Assembly: GCA_003221005.1 (NCBI GenBank)
Contig: QHTZ01000057.1
Coordinates: 1-45,526 of the forward strand
Length of the DNA: 45,526 nucleotides
Source: Gemmatimonadota bacterium
GTDB lineage: Bacteria; Gemmatimonadota; Gemmatimonadetes; Gemmatimonadales; GWC2-71-9
Direction of reading: 5' to 3'
Below, in pieces: positions 16,743-25,818 of this stretch (within the stretch, counting starts at the first letter, position 1; the number at the start of each line of letters is the position of its first letter). Under the pieces are notes generated by a model. That model was not told the DNA's origin and made no database searches. It was given only the letters and a program-made list of their open reading frames with translations. A program made the translations under genes and the position numbers.

Positions 16743-17440
16743 GCGCGCTACTCGAGGCCCGGGGCATCCGCAAGGTCTTCGCGGGCGGCGACGGCCAGCC
16801 GCTCGAGGTGCTGTCGGGGATCGACCTCGAGGTGCGCCGGGGCGAAGTGGTGGCGATCGTGGGGGCGTCAGGGGCGGGGAAGAGCACGCTGCTGCATCTG
16901 CTCGGCGCGCTCGACCGCGCGACTGCGGGGGACGTGTGGCTCGACGGCTCCCGCTACGCCGACTTGGACGCGATCGCACTGGCAGACATCCGGAATCGTA
17001 AGTTGGGCTTCGTCTTCCAGTTCCATCATCTGTTGCGGGAATTCTCCGCGCTCGAGAACGTGATGATGCCGCTGCTGATCGCCGGCATGCCGGCGCGGGG
17101 CGCGCGCGCCCGCGCCGAGGAGCTGCTCGCTCAGGTGGGCCTCGCCGGGCGCATGTCCCATCGACCGGCCGAGCTGTCGGGTGGCGAGCAGCAGCGCTGC
17201 GCCGTGGCGCGGGCGCTGGTGCACGACCCCAGCCTGGTGCTCGCCGATGAGCCGTCGGGGAATCTGGACCACGCGAACAGCGAGCGCCTGCACGACAACT
17301 TTTTCCGCCTGGCCCGGGAGTTCGAGACGGCGGTGGTGGTGGCGACGCACAGCCGGCCGCTCGCAGGGCGCGCGGACCGGATCCTGTGGCTCGAGGACGG
17401 GCGCATCACGGCGGTCGAATCGGTGGACGCGATACCCTGA
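16739..17440 (+). CDS. lolD: Lipoprotein-releasing ABC transporter ATPase LolD
   Basis: 233-residue ABC ATPase with Walker A 'GASGAGKS', Q-loop 'FVFQFHHLL', signature LSGGEQQR, Walker B 'LVLADEPSGNLD' and switch His 'THS'. Such ATPases power MacB-type and LolCE-type permeases. It overlaps the permease gene by 4 bp, so the pair is almost certainly one transporter. One base overlap with mcsA (TGATG). Confidence 0.94.
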   Translation: MSALLEARGIRKVFAGGDGQPLEVLSGIDLEVRRGEVVAIVGASGAGKSTLLHLLGALDRATAGDVWLDGSRYADLDAIALADIRNRKLGFVFQFHHLLREFSALENVMMPLLIAGMPARGARARAEELLAQVGLAGRMSHRPAELSGGEQQRCAVARALVHDPSLVLADEPSGNLDHANSERLHDNFFRLAREFETAVVVATHSRPLAGRADRILWLEDGRITAVESVDAIP

Positions 17441-17931
17441 TGCTGTGCGACAGTTGCAAGGAACGGGAAGCGGTCATCAATCTGACCCAGGTGGAGCACG
17501 ACTCCAAAGTCACGCTCCACCTGTGCGAGCAGTGTGCCCAGGCGAAGGGCGTGGAGACCGGCGTCGCGGTGCTGAAATCCCCGCTGGGCGGCTTCATCAC
17601 GGCGATGGGGAAGGGAGCGACCAGCGTGCTCCCGACCACGGACGGGCTGCGGTGCTCCTCCTGCGGCGGCACCCTCAAGGACTTCCGTGACAGCGGCCGG
17701 TTAGGATGCGCGCAGTGCTACGAGGCCTTCGACGCGCATCTGCGCGACCTGTTGCGGCGCCTGCACGGGTCCAGCCAGCACGTGGGCGAGCGCTACGTGG
17801 TGCCCGGGGACGTCGACACGGACCCACGGCGCCAGCTGCTGGACCTGAGGGAGCAGCTGCGGCGGGCGGTCGAGAACGAGAACTTCGAGCTTGCGGCCGA
17901 GTTGCGCGACCGCATCCGGGTGCTCGAGTGA
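17440..17931 (+). CDS. mcsA: McsA, zinc-finger activator of arginine kinase McsB
   Basis: 163-residue McsA-type protein. Two zinc-finger modules (CDSC 3-6 with CEQC 29-32; CSSC 72-75 with CAQC 90-93) and a C-terminal UVR motif (about 130-163, 'LREQLRRAVENENFELAAELRDR'-like). In Bacillus McsA activates McsB and helps control ClpC substrates. Placed between lolD and mcsB, with 1-bp and 4-bp overlaps. Confidence 0.92.
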   Translation: MLCDSCKEREAVINLTQVEHDSKVTLHLCEQCAQAKGVETGVAVLKSPLGGFITAMGKGATSVLPTTDGLRCSSCGGTLKDFRDSGRLGCAQCYEAFDAHLRDLLRRLHGSSQHVGERYVVPGDVDTDPRRQLLDLREQLRRAVENENFELAAELRDRIRVLE

Positions 17932-19001
17932 TCGATCTCTCGCTCCTCCCCGACGGGGGCATGAGCTGGCTCGACGCTTCGGGGCCGAAGGGCAGCATCG
18001 TGCTCTCCACCAGGATCCGGCTCGCGCGCAACCTCCAGGGCTATGCCTTCAGCCAGCGCGCGCGCGACGGCGATCGCAGCGCCGTCCTGACGCGGGTGGA
18101 GGAGGCGGTGGCGGCGAGCGACCACCTGTCGGGGGCCGTCACCTTCCGACTGGACCAATTGGAGCGGGCCGACCGGCAGCTGCTGCACGAGCGGCACCTG
18201 GTCTCGAAAGAGCTCGCCGGGCTGGACCGGGAGGCACGGCCCCGGCCGGGCGCCGCGCTGCTGGTCCGCGGGCCGGTGGGTGTGATGGTCAACGAGGAGG
18301 ATCACCTGCGGCTCCACGGCATGCGCTCGGGCTTCGCGCTGGAGGAGGCGTATGTCGATTTGGAAGCGGCGGATGCGGACTTGGGGCGGCTGCTGCCTTT
18401 CGCGTTTCACCCGGAATTTGGCTATCTTACCTCCTGCCCCACCAACGCCGGGACCGGGCTCAGGGCGAGCGTGCTTATCCACTTACCGGGCCTCGTCTTG
18501 ACGAAGGAAATCGGGAAGGTGCTCCAGGGCCTCTCGCAGGTGGGCCTCACGTTTCGGGGCCTGTACGGGGAGGGGAGCGAGGTCGTCGGGAACTTCTTTC
18601 AGTTATCGAATCAGACGACCTTGGGGAAGTCCGAAGAGGAGCTGCTCGATCACCTGGGCAAGATTGTCCGGCAGGTGATCGAATACGAAGAGCAGGCGCG
18701 CGAAGTGTTGCTGCGGGATCACGAGGCGATCATCGCCGACAAGATCTGGCGGGCGTTCGGGACCCTTAAGTTCGCGCGCAGCATTTCGTTCGAAGAGACG
18801 ATGAACCTGCTGAGCGGCGTCCGGTTGGGGGCGGGCTTGAATCTGATCCCGGGACTGAGTGTATACACGTTGAACAAGCTGCTGATTTTCACCCAGCCCG
18901 CGCATCTGGCCGCGCTCGAGGGTCGCTCGACGGGCGACCCGGAACTGCCCACGGTGCGCGCGACGTATGTGCGGCGGGTCCTCGAGGCAGAGGCGGGCTA
19001 G
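17928..19001 (+). CDS. mcsB: Protein arginine kinase McsB
   Basis: 357 residues of the phosphagen-kinase-like family that phosphorylates arginine in proteins, marking them for ClpCP. Visible motifs: 'VLSTRIRLARNL' (25-36) and the active-site 'TSCPTNAGTGLRAS' with Cys170. The GTG start overlaps the mcsA stop (GTGA); an ATG 11 codons downstream is possible. No CtsR repressor gene is in the window, unlike the Firmicutes operon. A putative ribosome site (AGGAG) for clpC follows. Confidence 0.93.
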   Translation: MIDLSLLPDGGMSWLDASGPKGSIVLSTRIRLARNLQGYAFSQRARDGDRSAVLTRVEEAVAASDHLSGAVTFRLDQLERADRQLLHERHLVSKELAGLDREARPRPGAALLVRGPVGVMVNEEDHLRLHGMRSGFALEEAYVDLEAADADLGRLLPFAFHPEFGYLTSCPTNAGTGLRASVLIHLPGLVLTKEIGKVLQGLSQVGLTFRGLYGEGSEVVGNFFQLSNQTTLGKSEEELLDHLGKIVRQVIEYEEQAREVLLRDHEAIIADKIWRAFGTLKFARSISFEETMNLLSGVRLGAGLNLIPGLSVYTLNKLLIFTQPAHLAALEGRSTGDPELPTVRATYVRRVLEAEAG

Positions 19002-19009
19002 GAGCTGGC

Positions 19010-21490
19010 ATGAACGGGTACAACTTCACGGATCGTGTGCGCAAAGTCCTTCAGATGGCGCGGGAGGAGGCGGCGCGCCTGCACCACGAATACGTGGGGA
19101 CCGAGCACATTCTCCTGGGGCTGATCCGTGAGGGTGAGGGCGTCGCCGCCGCCGTGCTCACCAACTTGAACGTCGATCTCGAAGAGATCCAGCAGAAGAT
19201 CGAAGAGACGGTGAAGAAGGGGAAGGCGGCCGCTGCTGCCGGCCCGGACCTGCCGTACACGTCGCGCGCCAAGAAGGTCCTCGAGCTCGCCATGAGCGAA
19301 GCGCGCGAGCTGAACCACTCCTATGTCGGGACCGAGCATCTGTTGCTCGGGTTGCTGCGCGAGGAGAAGGGCATTGCCGCGCAGGTCCTGACCGACGCGG
19401 GTGTGAACCTCGAGCAGGCGCGGGCGGAGACGCTGCGGCTGCTTGGGAGCGAGATGCCGTCCGCGCCGGCCTCCGGCGTCTCCGGGAGTCAGCCGGCCCA
19501 GCCCAAGAGCGAGAAGAAGTCCAAGACGCCGGCGCTCGACCACTTCTGCCGCGACCTGACGCAGCTCGCGGCGGAAGGCCAGCTCGATCCCACGATCGGG
19601 CGGCAAAAGGAGATCGAGCGGGTGATGGAGATCCTGTCGCGCCGCAAGAAGAACAACCCGGTGCTGATCGGGGAGCCCGGAGTGGGCAAGACCGCGATCG
19701 TCGAAGGACTGGCGCAGCTCATCGCCAGCGGCCAATGCCCGGATGCCCTCAAGGATCACCGCGTCCTGTCGCTCGACATGGCGGCGGTGATCGCGGGGAC
19801 GAAGTACCGCGGTCAGTTCGAGGAACGGCTCAAGGCGATCATCAACGAGATCGCGCAGAACCGGAACATCATCCTCTTCATCGACGAGTTGCACACCCTG
19901 GTGGGCGCGGGCGCGGCGGAAGGGGCGGTGGACGCCTCCAACATGCTGAAGCCGGCGCTGGCGCGCGGCGAGCTCCAGTGCGTGGGCGCCTCGACCCTGA
20001 ACGAGTATCGCAAGTACATCGAGAAGGACGGCGCGCTGGAGCGCCGCTTCCAGACGGTGATTGTCGATCCGCCCAGCGTGGACGAGACGATCGAGATCCT
20101 CAAGGGCCTGCGGAAGCGCTACGAGGAGCATCACCGAGTGGTGATTCCCGACGACTCCCTCGAGTCGGCCGCGAAGCTGTCGGAGCGCTACATCACCGAC
20201 CGCTTCCTGCCAGACAAGGCCATCGACGTCATCGACGAAGCGGGTGCGCGGGCGCGCCTCGCGACCCAGGTGCCTCCCCCCGAGGTCGCCGCCCTGAAGC
20301 AGAAGCTGGAGCAGATCAACGGCGAAAAGGAGGCCGCGGTCCGCGACCAGAACTTCGAGCGGGCGGCCGGCCTGCGCGACCAGGAGCGCGAGCTCCAGGC
20401 CGACATCCGGCGCAAGCAGGAACAGTGGGAAAAGGAGCGCCAGACGCACCGGCCGACGATCAACGAGGAAGGCGTGGCCTTCATCGTCTCGCGCTGGACG
20501 GGGATTCCGGTCACGCGCCTCCGGGAGGCGGAGACCGCGCGGCTGCTGCGGATGGAAGACGAGCTGCACCAGACGGTTGTGGGGCAGGACGAGGCGATCA
20601 CCGTGATCTCCAAGGCCATCCGCCGCAGCCGGGCGGGCCTCAAGGATCCCAAGCGCCCCATCGGCTCGTTCATCTTCTCGGGCCCGACGGGCGTGGGGAA
20701 GACCGAGCTGGCCCGGGCGCTGGCGCGCTTCCTGTTCGCCGACACGAACGCCCTGATCCGGGTCGACATGTCGGAGTACATGGAGAAGTTTTCCGTGAGC
20801 CGGCTGATCGGCGCGCCTCCCGGGTACGTCGGCTATGAAGACTCGGGCACGCTGACGAAGGCGGTGCGCCGCAAGCCGTACTCCGTCGTCCTGCTCGACG
20901 AGATCGAGAAGGCCCATCCCGACGTCTTCAACATCCTGCTCCAGGTGTTGGACGAAGGGCACCTGACGGACAATTACGGGCGGGTGATCGACTTCAAGAA
21001 CAGCGTCGTCATCATGACCTCGAACGTCGGCGCGCGGGACATGGTCAAGAACAAGGCGCTGGGCTTCGCGCAGCCGGACCCCCGGGCGACGTTCGAGAAG
21101 CTCGCGGAAAAGGTCAAAGACGAGATCAACAAGACCTTCAATCCCGAGTTCCTGAATCGCCTGGACGACGTCATCGTCTTCCACCCCCTCACCCGGGAGC
21201 ACATCGCCCAGATCGTCGCGATCCTGCTCAAGGATGTTCAGAAGCGGCTGGGGGAGGAAGAGCTCACATTGCGGCTCACGCCCGCCGGCAGCGACTTCCT
21301 CGTCGAGCGCGGCTACGACGAGCATTACGGGGCCCGGCCGCTCAAGCGCGCGATCCAGAAGTTCGTGGAGGACCCGCTTTCGGAGAAGATCCTGGTCGGC
21401 GAGTTCGCGCGGGGCGACGAGATCGAAGTCGACGTGGCCCCGGACAAGGAACGGTTGGCGTTCCGCGCGCTCTCCGGCTCGAAGGCGTGA
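19010..21490 (+). CDS. clpC: ATP-dependent Clp protease ATP-binding subunit ClpC
   Basis: 826-residue AAA+ unfoldase. Two N-terminal Clp repeats (about 1-145), NBD1 with Walker A GEPGVGKT (221-228), a central UVR/coiled-coil M-domain (about 430-470) and NBD2 with GPTGVGKT (558-565), then the C-terminal D2 small domain. The UVR motif and M-domain mark it as ClpC rather than ClpA or ClpB; ClpC works with adaptors such as McsB. No clpP gene is in the window. Ribosome site AGGAG before the ATG. Confidence 0.95.
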   Translation: MNGYNFTDRVRKVLQMAREEAARLHHEYVGTEHILLGLIREGEGVAAAVLTNLNVDLEEIQQKIEETVKKGKAAAAAGPDLPYTSRAKKVLELAMSEARELNHSYVGTEHLLLGLLREEKGIAAQVLTDAGVNLEQARAETLRLLGSEMPSAPASGVSGSQPAQPKSEKKSKTPALDHFCRDLTQLAAEGQLDPTIGRQKEIERVMEILSRRKKNNPVLIGEPGVGKTAIVEGLAQLIASGQCPDALKDHRVLSLDMAAVIAGTKYRGQFEERLKAIINEIAQNRNIILFIDELHTLVGAGAAEGAVDASNMLKPALARGELQCVGASTLNEYRKYIEKDGALERRFQTVIVDPPSVDETIEILKGLRKRYEEHHRVVIPDDSLESAAKLSERYITDRFLPDKAIDVIDEAGARARLATQVPPPEVAALKQKLEQINGEKEAAVRDQNFERAAGLRDQERELQADIRRKQEQWEKERQTHRPTINEEGVAFIVSRWTGIPVTRLREAETARLLRMEDELHQTVVGQDEAITVISKAIRRSRAGLKDPKRPIGSFIFSGPTGVGKTELARALARFLFADTNALIRVDMSEYMEKFSVSRLIGAPPGYVGYEDSGTLTKAVRRKPYSVVLLDEIEKAHPDVFNILLQVLDEGHLTDNYGRVIDFKNSVVIMTSNVGARDMVKNKALGFAQPDPRATFEKLAEKVKDEINKTFNPEFLNRLDDVIVFHPLTREHIAQIVAILLKDVQKRLGEEELTLRLTPAGSDFLVERGYDEHYGARPLKRAIQKFVEDPLSEKILVGEFARGDEIEVDVAPDKERLAFRALSGSKA

Positions 21491-23889
21491 ACCGCCCGCT
21501 CTCCTTCGCCATCGTCGTGGGTGCCGTCGTGCTCGCCCCGCGTCCCTGCGGCGCGCAGCGCGCGGCCGCCTTCCGTCCCGACTCGGTGGTCGTGCGGGGG
21601 CTCCACCGCGTAACGCCGGCGCAAGCGTTGGAGACGAGCGGGCTCACCGCGGGGCGGGCCGTCGGGTACCGGGACATCCAGCGCGCGATCCAGGCCCTGT
21701 ACGCCACGCAGCTGTACGCCGACGTGCGGGTCTTGCAGCAAGTTGCCGGCGGTCGCCAGCTCCTCATACTGCAGCTCCGGGAGAACCCCCTTCTCGTGAA
21801 GTGGGCGCTCCGCGGTGTGGTACGGCTCTCCGAGAGCAGCGTCCGGGCGAAGGTGCAGCTCGTCGAGGGGGGCGCCCTCCGGCCTGCCGCCGTGGTGCGC
21901 GCCGCCGGGCGGATCGACTCGCTGTATCGGGCGCAGGGCTACTATCTCGCCACTGTGCGAACGCTGCGCATTTACGACACCGATTCGACCCGCGTACGGA
22001 TCGTCTTCGACGTGGACGAGGGCCGCCGCGTGGCCGTGTCGCAGGTCGATATCCAGGGCAACACGCACTTCGGTGACGGTGAGCTGGTCGGGCAGATGAA
22101 GACCAAGCCGGAGGGGTTCTGGTGGTTCCGCGGCGGCGCCTACGACGACGACAAGCTGCGAGAGGACCTGCTGGTGCGGCTGCCGAAGTTTTACGGCGAT
22201 CGCGGCTTCGTCGACTTTCAGGTGCTGAAGGATACGCTGCTCGTCAACGACAGCACTGGGAAGGCGACGCTAGTCGTGCAGGTGAGCGAGGGCGAACCGC
22301 GGCGCGTCGGCACCTTCGAGATCGTCGGCAACCGGCGGTTCTCGACCGAGCAACTGGAAGCCCTGTATCCCTTCAAGAGCGGGGCGCACACCGGCGTGCT
22401 CGGCCTCGGGGGAGCGCGCGCCGGCGTCCCTTATTTCAGCCGGGAGAAGTGGGACAACGCGACCCGCGAGGTACAGACGCTCTACTTCAACAGCGGCTAC
22501 ATCTACATGAGCCTGCGGTCCGGCGTCGCGCGGCGGACCGACTCGGACGGGAAGCCGGTGGTCGACTTGCGGTGGGTGCTGAACGAGGCGCAGCCGGCCA
22601 TCGTCAACAAGGTGGAGATCGTCGGCAACGACGTCACGCGCGAGCGGGTGATCCGTGACGCGATCGTCGTCCTGCCGGGCGATGTGTTCCGGCAGGACGC
22701 GCTGATCCGCTCGTACCAGAACATCTCCAACCTCGGCTTCTTCGAGCAGCCGCTGCCGTTCCCGGACACGCGACCCGCCAATGAGCAGGGCGACATCGAC
22801 ATCGTCTTCCGGGTGACCGAGAAGCACACGGGCCAGGTCAACTTCGGGGCCTCCCTCGGCCAGGGCACGGGTCTCGGCGGGTTCATCGGGCTCGAAGAAC
22901 CGAACCTGATCGGCAAGGGGAAGAAGGGCCGCTTTCAGTGGCAGTTCGGCCAGAACATCAACCAGTTCGACCTGTCGTACACCGACCCCGCGCTGCGGCA
23001 ATCCCGCATCTCCGGCACGCTCAACGTGCACGACTATCGAGTGCGATACCAGATCTCCAACCTCGGCACGCTCAAGACGCGCGGCTCGAGCCTCCAATTC
23101 GGCATTCCCGCGTTGGGCGACCGCTACACGCGACTGTTCCTCTCGTACGCCCTGGACCTCCAGACCTTCACGGGCTCGAGTTCGAGCGCCCGGCTGGCGG
23201 CCTTGTACAGCTGCAACGAGTGTTTGCGCTCCACCCTCGGCGCCTCCCTGATGCGGGACACCCGCATCGACATGCCTTTCCCGACCGCCGGGACCGTCCA
23301 CCAGGTAGGGATCTCGCAGAGCGGTGGCCCGCTCGGCGGCACCGGGGACTTCCAGCGCGTCGATCTCGAGGGGCACTGGTACGCGCCCCTCGGTCAAATC
23401 GGCGCGCGGGGGAAGGGGCAGCTCAAGTTCGTGCTGGCGCTCGCGGCACGCTCCGGATTCGTGTTCGGCAACGCGCCGTTCGTGAACCAGCTCTTCACGA
23501 TGGGCGGCACCCAGTTCGGAATCCCGCTGCGCGGCTACGACGAGTTCTCGATCACGCCCACCGGGTACGACCCCAACGCGAGCAGCGGCGTGGCAAGCGC
23601 GGGAGCGTTCGGGAAGGCGTTTTTCAGCATGACGGGCGAGGCTGGCGTACGGGTCTCGCAGATGCTCTACCTGGACGTGTTCTCCGACGCGGGGAACGTG
23701 TGGGCCCGGGCTTCGGAATTCGACCCAAGCCACCTGTTCCGAAGCGCGGGGGTCGGGGTAAGTGTCGTCTCGCCCCTCGGTCCCATCGGGATCGACTTTG
23801 CGTACGGGTTCGACCGCACGGACCTGCTCGGACGGCCGGCACCGGGCTGGAAGCTGCACTTCAGACTCGGTAACGTCCTCTTCCAATAA
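21487..23889 (+). CDS. bamA: Outer-membrane assembly factor BamA
   Basis: 800-residue Omp85 protein that inserts beta-barrel proteins into the outer membrane. N-terminal signal peptide ending near CGAQ, about five POTRA domains (about 30-400, with repeated 'I.GN...S...L' patterns such as 'DIQGNTHF' and 'EIVGNRRF'), then a C-terminal barrel ending '..KLHFRLGNVLFQ' with terminal aromatic strands. GTG start overlaps the clpC stop (GTGA). The order bamA-skp-lpxD-fabZ-lpxA-lpxB matches the widespread envelope gene cluster. Confidence 0.94.
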   Translation: MNRPLSFAIVVGAVVLAPRPCGAQRAAAFRPDSVVVRGLHRVTPAQALETSGLTAGRAVGYRDIQRAIQALYATQLYADVRVLQQVAGGRQLLILQLRENPLLVKWALRGVVRLSESSVRAKVQLVEGGALRPAAVVRAAGRIDSLYRAQGYYLATVRTLRIYDTDSTRVRIVFDVDEGRRVAVSQVDIQGNTHFGDGELVGQMKTKPEGFWWFRGGAYDDDKLREDLLVRLPKFYGDRGFVDFQVLKDTLLVNDSTGKATLVVQVSEGEPRRVGTFEIVGNRRFSTEQLEALYPFKSGAHTGVLGLGGARAGVPYFSREKWDNATREVQTLYFNSGYIYMSLRSGVARRTDSDGKPVVDLRWVLNEAQPAIVNKVEIVGNDVTRERVIRDAIVVLPGDVFRQDALIRSYQNISNLGFFEQPLPFPDTRPANEQGDIDIVFRVTEKHTGQVNFGASLGQGTGLGGFIGLEEPNLIGKGKKGRFQWQFGQNINQFDLSYTDPALRQSRISGTLNVHDYRVRYQISNLGTLKTRGSSLQFGIPALGDRYTRLFLSYALDLQTFTGSSSSARLAALYSCNECLRSTLGASLMRDTRIDMPFPTAGTVHQVGISQSGGPLGGTGDFQRVDLEGHWYAPLGQIGARGKGQLKFVLALAARSGFVFGNAPFVNQLFTMGGTQFGIPLRGYDEFSITPTGYDPNASSGVASAGAFGKAFFSMTGEAGVRVSQMLYLDVFSDAGNVWARASEFDPSHLFRSAGVGVSVVSPLGPIGIDFAYGFDRTDLLGRPAPGWKLHFRLGNVLFQ

Positions 23890-23900
23890 CTCCGGAGTCG

Positions 23901-23919
23901 GCGGCCATTGAACGGCCGC
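23901..23919. promoter_or_regulatory. Short hairpin between bamA and skp
   Basis: GCGGCC-ATTGAAC-GGCCGC, a 6-bp GC stem, lies in the 62-bp bamA-skp spacer. It is not followed by T bases; it may be a processing or attenuation point rather than a terminator. Confidence 0.35.
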
Positions 23920-23951
23920 TCGGGACCGGCTCGGTTCGACGGGAGACACTT

Positions 23952-24482
23952 ATGAATCGTGCAGTCGGCGTATGGATGTGGCTCGGGTTCCTCGGCGCGT
24001 ACCCGGTGGCGGCCCAAAGCACCGGCCCCATGCTCAAAATCGGCTTCATCAATTCGCGGCAGGTGATGTCGCAGACACCCGGGTACCAGGCTGCCGAGTC
24101 AACGTTCAACCGCGAGCTCCAAGGCTACCGCAACGAGGTGCAAAAGCTCGCAGCTCAGCTCGATTCCGCCCGGCAGGCGCTCGACCAGCAGTCGATCGCC
24201 CTGTCGCCCGCCATCAAACAGACGAAGCAAAAGGAGCTCCAGGAGCGACAGCAGCGGCTCGAGCAGCGCTCCAACGAGCTGCAGCAGAAGGCGCAGCAGC
24301 GCGAACAGGAACTGTTGCAGCCGATTCAGGCGCGGATCAACGCCGTGATCCAGGGCCTGCGGGCCGAGGGTAACTACGCGGTCATCTTCGACGCCGACGC
24401 TCCAGGGAGCAACATCATCGCCGCCGACCCATCGCTCGACGTCACGAGCAAGGTTCTAGCGCGGCTGAAGCAGAGCCAGTAG
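23952..24482 (+). CDS. skp: OmpH/Skp family periplasmic chaperone
   Basis: 176 residues: signal peptide ending near AAQ, then 'KIGFINSRQVM', a long coiled-coil middle rich in Gln/Glu/Lys/Arg (about 55-140), and 'YAVIFDADAPGSNIIAADPSLDVT' near the end, the OmpH family layout. Skp trimers carry unfolded outer-membrane proteins to Bam. Direct placement between bamA and lpxD is typical. Confidence 0.92.
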   Translation: MNRAVGVWMWLGFLGAYPVAAQSTGPMLKIGFINSRQVMSQTPGYQAAESTFNRELQGYRNEVQKLAAQLDSARQALDQQSIALSPAIKQTKQKELQERQQRLEQRSNELQQKAQQREQELLQPIQARINAVIQGLRAEGNYAVIFDADAPGSNIIAADPSLDVTSKVLARLKQSQ

Positions 24483-24491
24483 GGGAGGGCC

Positions 24492-25544
24492 GTGAGCGCG
24501 GCGGGCGCGCGGCGCGTCACCGCGGGAGAGCTCGCCGCCCTGACCGGTGGGCGCCTCGTCGGCGCGGCGGACGTCGCGGTGCACGGCATTGCGCCGCTCG
24601 ACCGGGCCGGTCCCGGCGACCTGTCGTTTCTTGCCAGCAAGCGCTATCTCCCCTTCTTCCAACAGTCGAAAGCCGCCGTCGTGCTCTGCAAGCCGCAGTT
24701 CGCCGCCGAGGCGAGCGGGCCCCCCTGCCGCGTGGTCGTCCCCGATCCGCACGTCGCGCTCGTCGCGGTGATTCCCGTGCTGTATCCCCAACCGGTGTGG
24801 GAGCCCGGGGTCCATCGCACGGCGGTGATCGGCCGCGCGAGCGCGTGGGAGGATCCCGTCGCGATCGGTCCCCACGTCGTGTTGGGGGAGCGGGTCCGCC
24901 TGGGCAAGAACGTGCGCCTCGGCGCGGGCTGCGTGGTGGGCGACGGCGTCGAGATCGGGGACGACGCGCTATTCTATCCGCATGTCGTGTGTTACAGCGG
25001 CACGATCGTGGGGAACCGGGTGATCCTCCATGCGGGGGTGCGGCTCGGGAGCGACGGGTTCGGCTACGTTCCGGGGAAGAACGGCGAGCTGCCGCAAAAG
25101 ATCCCGCAGGTCGGGCGCTGTATCATCAGGGACGATGTCGAGGTCGGGGCGAACACCACGATTGACCGCGGCAGCGTGGACGACACCGTCATCGGTCCCG
25201 GGACCAAGATCGACAACCTGGTGCAGGTGGGCCACAACGTGCGCATCGGCGCCCGCTGTCTCGTGGCAGGGCAGGCGGGGATCGCGGGGAGCACGCACGT
25301 CGGAGACGACGTGTTCCTGGCCGGCCAGGCGGGGGTCGCCGACCACGTGACGATCGGGCGCGGCGCGCGGGTCACGGTGCAGGGCGGCGTGATCGGCGAC
25401 ATCGAGCCGGGCGCGACCGTGTCGGGGTATCCGGCGCGCAGCCACCGTGAGTTCCTGCGGGCGCAGGGCGCGCTCTACCGCTTGGTGCGGGTCGTCGACG
25501 AGCTCGAGGCGCTGGTGCGCGCGACCGATGAATCCCAACGCTAG
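24492..25544 (+). CDS. lpxD: UDP-3-O-(3-hydroxyacyl)glucosamine N-acyltransferase LpxD
   Basis: 350-residue LpxD, third enzyme of lipid A synthesis. An N-terminal uridine-binding domain (about 1-100) is followed by left-handed beta-helix hexapeptide repeats with the catalytic His in 'LVQVGHNVRIG' and the conserved 'NTTIDRGSVDDT'. GTG start with GGGAGGG upstream. Length and motifs are normal. The next gene, lpxC, overlaps by 17 bp. Confidence 0.95.
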   Translation: MSAAGARRVTAGELAALTGGRLVGAADVAVHGIAPLDRAGPGDLSFLASKRYLPFFQQSKAAVVLCKPQFAAEASGPPCRVVVPDPHVALVAVIPVLYPQPVWEPGVHRTAVIGRASAWEDPVAIGPHVVLGERVRLGKNVRLGAGCVVGDGVEIGDDALFYPHVVCYSGTIVGNRVILHAGVRLGSDGFGYVPGKNGELPQKIPQVGRCIIRDDVEVGANTTIDRGSVDDTVIGPGTKIDNLVQVGHNVRIGARCLVAGQAGIAGSTHVGDDVFLAGQAGVADHVTIGRGARVTVQGGVIGDIEPGATVSGYPARSHREFLRAQGALYRLVRVVDELEALVRATDESQR

Positions 25545-25818
25545 GCGGTCCATCGGCCGCAAGGTCTCCCTCCGAGGCACCGGCCTCCACACCGGGGTCG
25601 CGTCCGAGGCCACCTTCCTCCCGGCGGCTGCGGGGCAGGGGATCATCTTCCGGCGCGTCGACCTCAAGGGGAAACCGGAGCTCCCCGCGCGCCTCACGGA
25701 GGTCGAGGCGGTCGAGCGGCGCACCGCGATCCGGCACGGCGAATCCACGATCCACACCGTCGCCAGGCGCTCGCGGAGGCGGGGCCCGTCGAGGTGGGTG
25801 GCGAGCCGGTGGTGCTGA
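25528..25818 (+). pseudogene. lpxC: 5' part of lpxC, cut by a frame-breaking deletion
   Basis: From ATG 25528 the frame gives a normal LpxC N-terminus: 'RSIGRKVSLRGTGLHTG', then 'RRTAIRHGESTIHTV' (E. coli-equivalent residues up to about 77). The next expected motif, EHLLxA with catalytic Glu78 and zinc ligand His79, and the 'MDGSA' region are absent. The frame then reads nonsense to 25818. The later LpxC sequence continues in another frame from about 25761. Alignment with E. coli LpxC by eye puts about 35 codons missing, with a length not divisible by three. Confidence 0.8.

Noticed and set aside
18998-21325. Long open frame antisense to clpC (about 775 codons)
   Set aside because: It mirrors the real gene; high GC keeps the opposite frame open. 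The protein has no family features.
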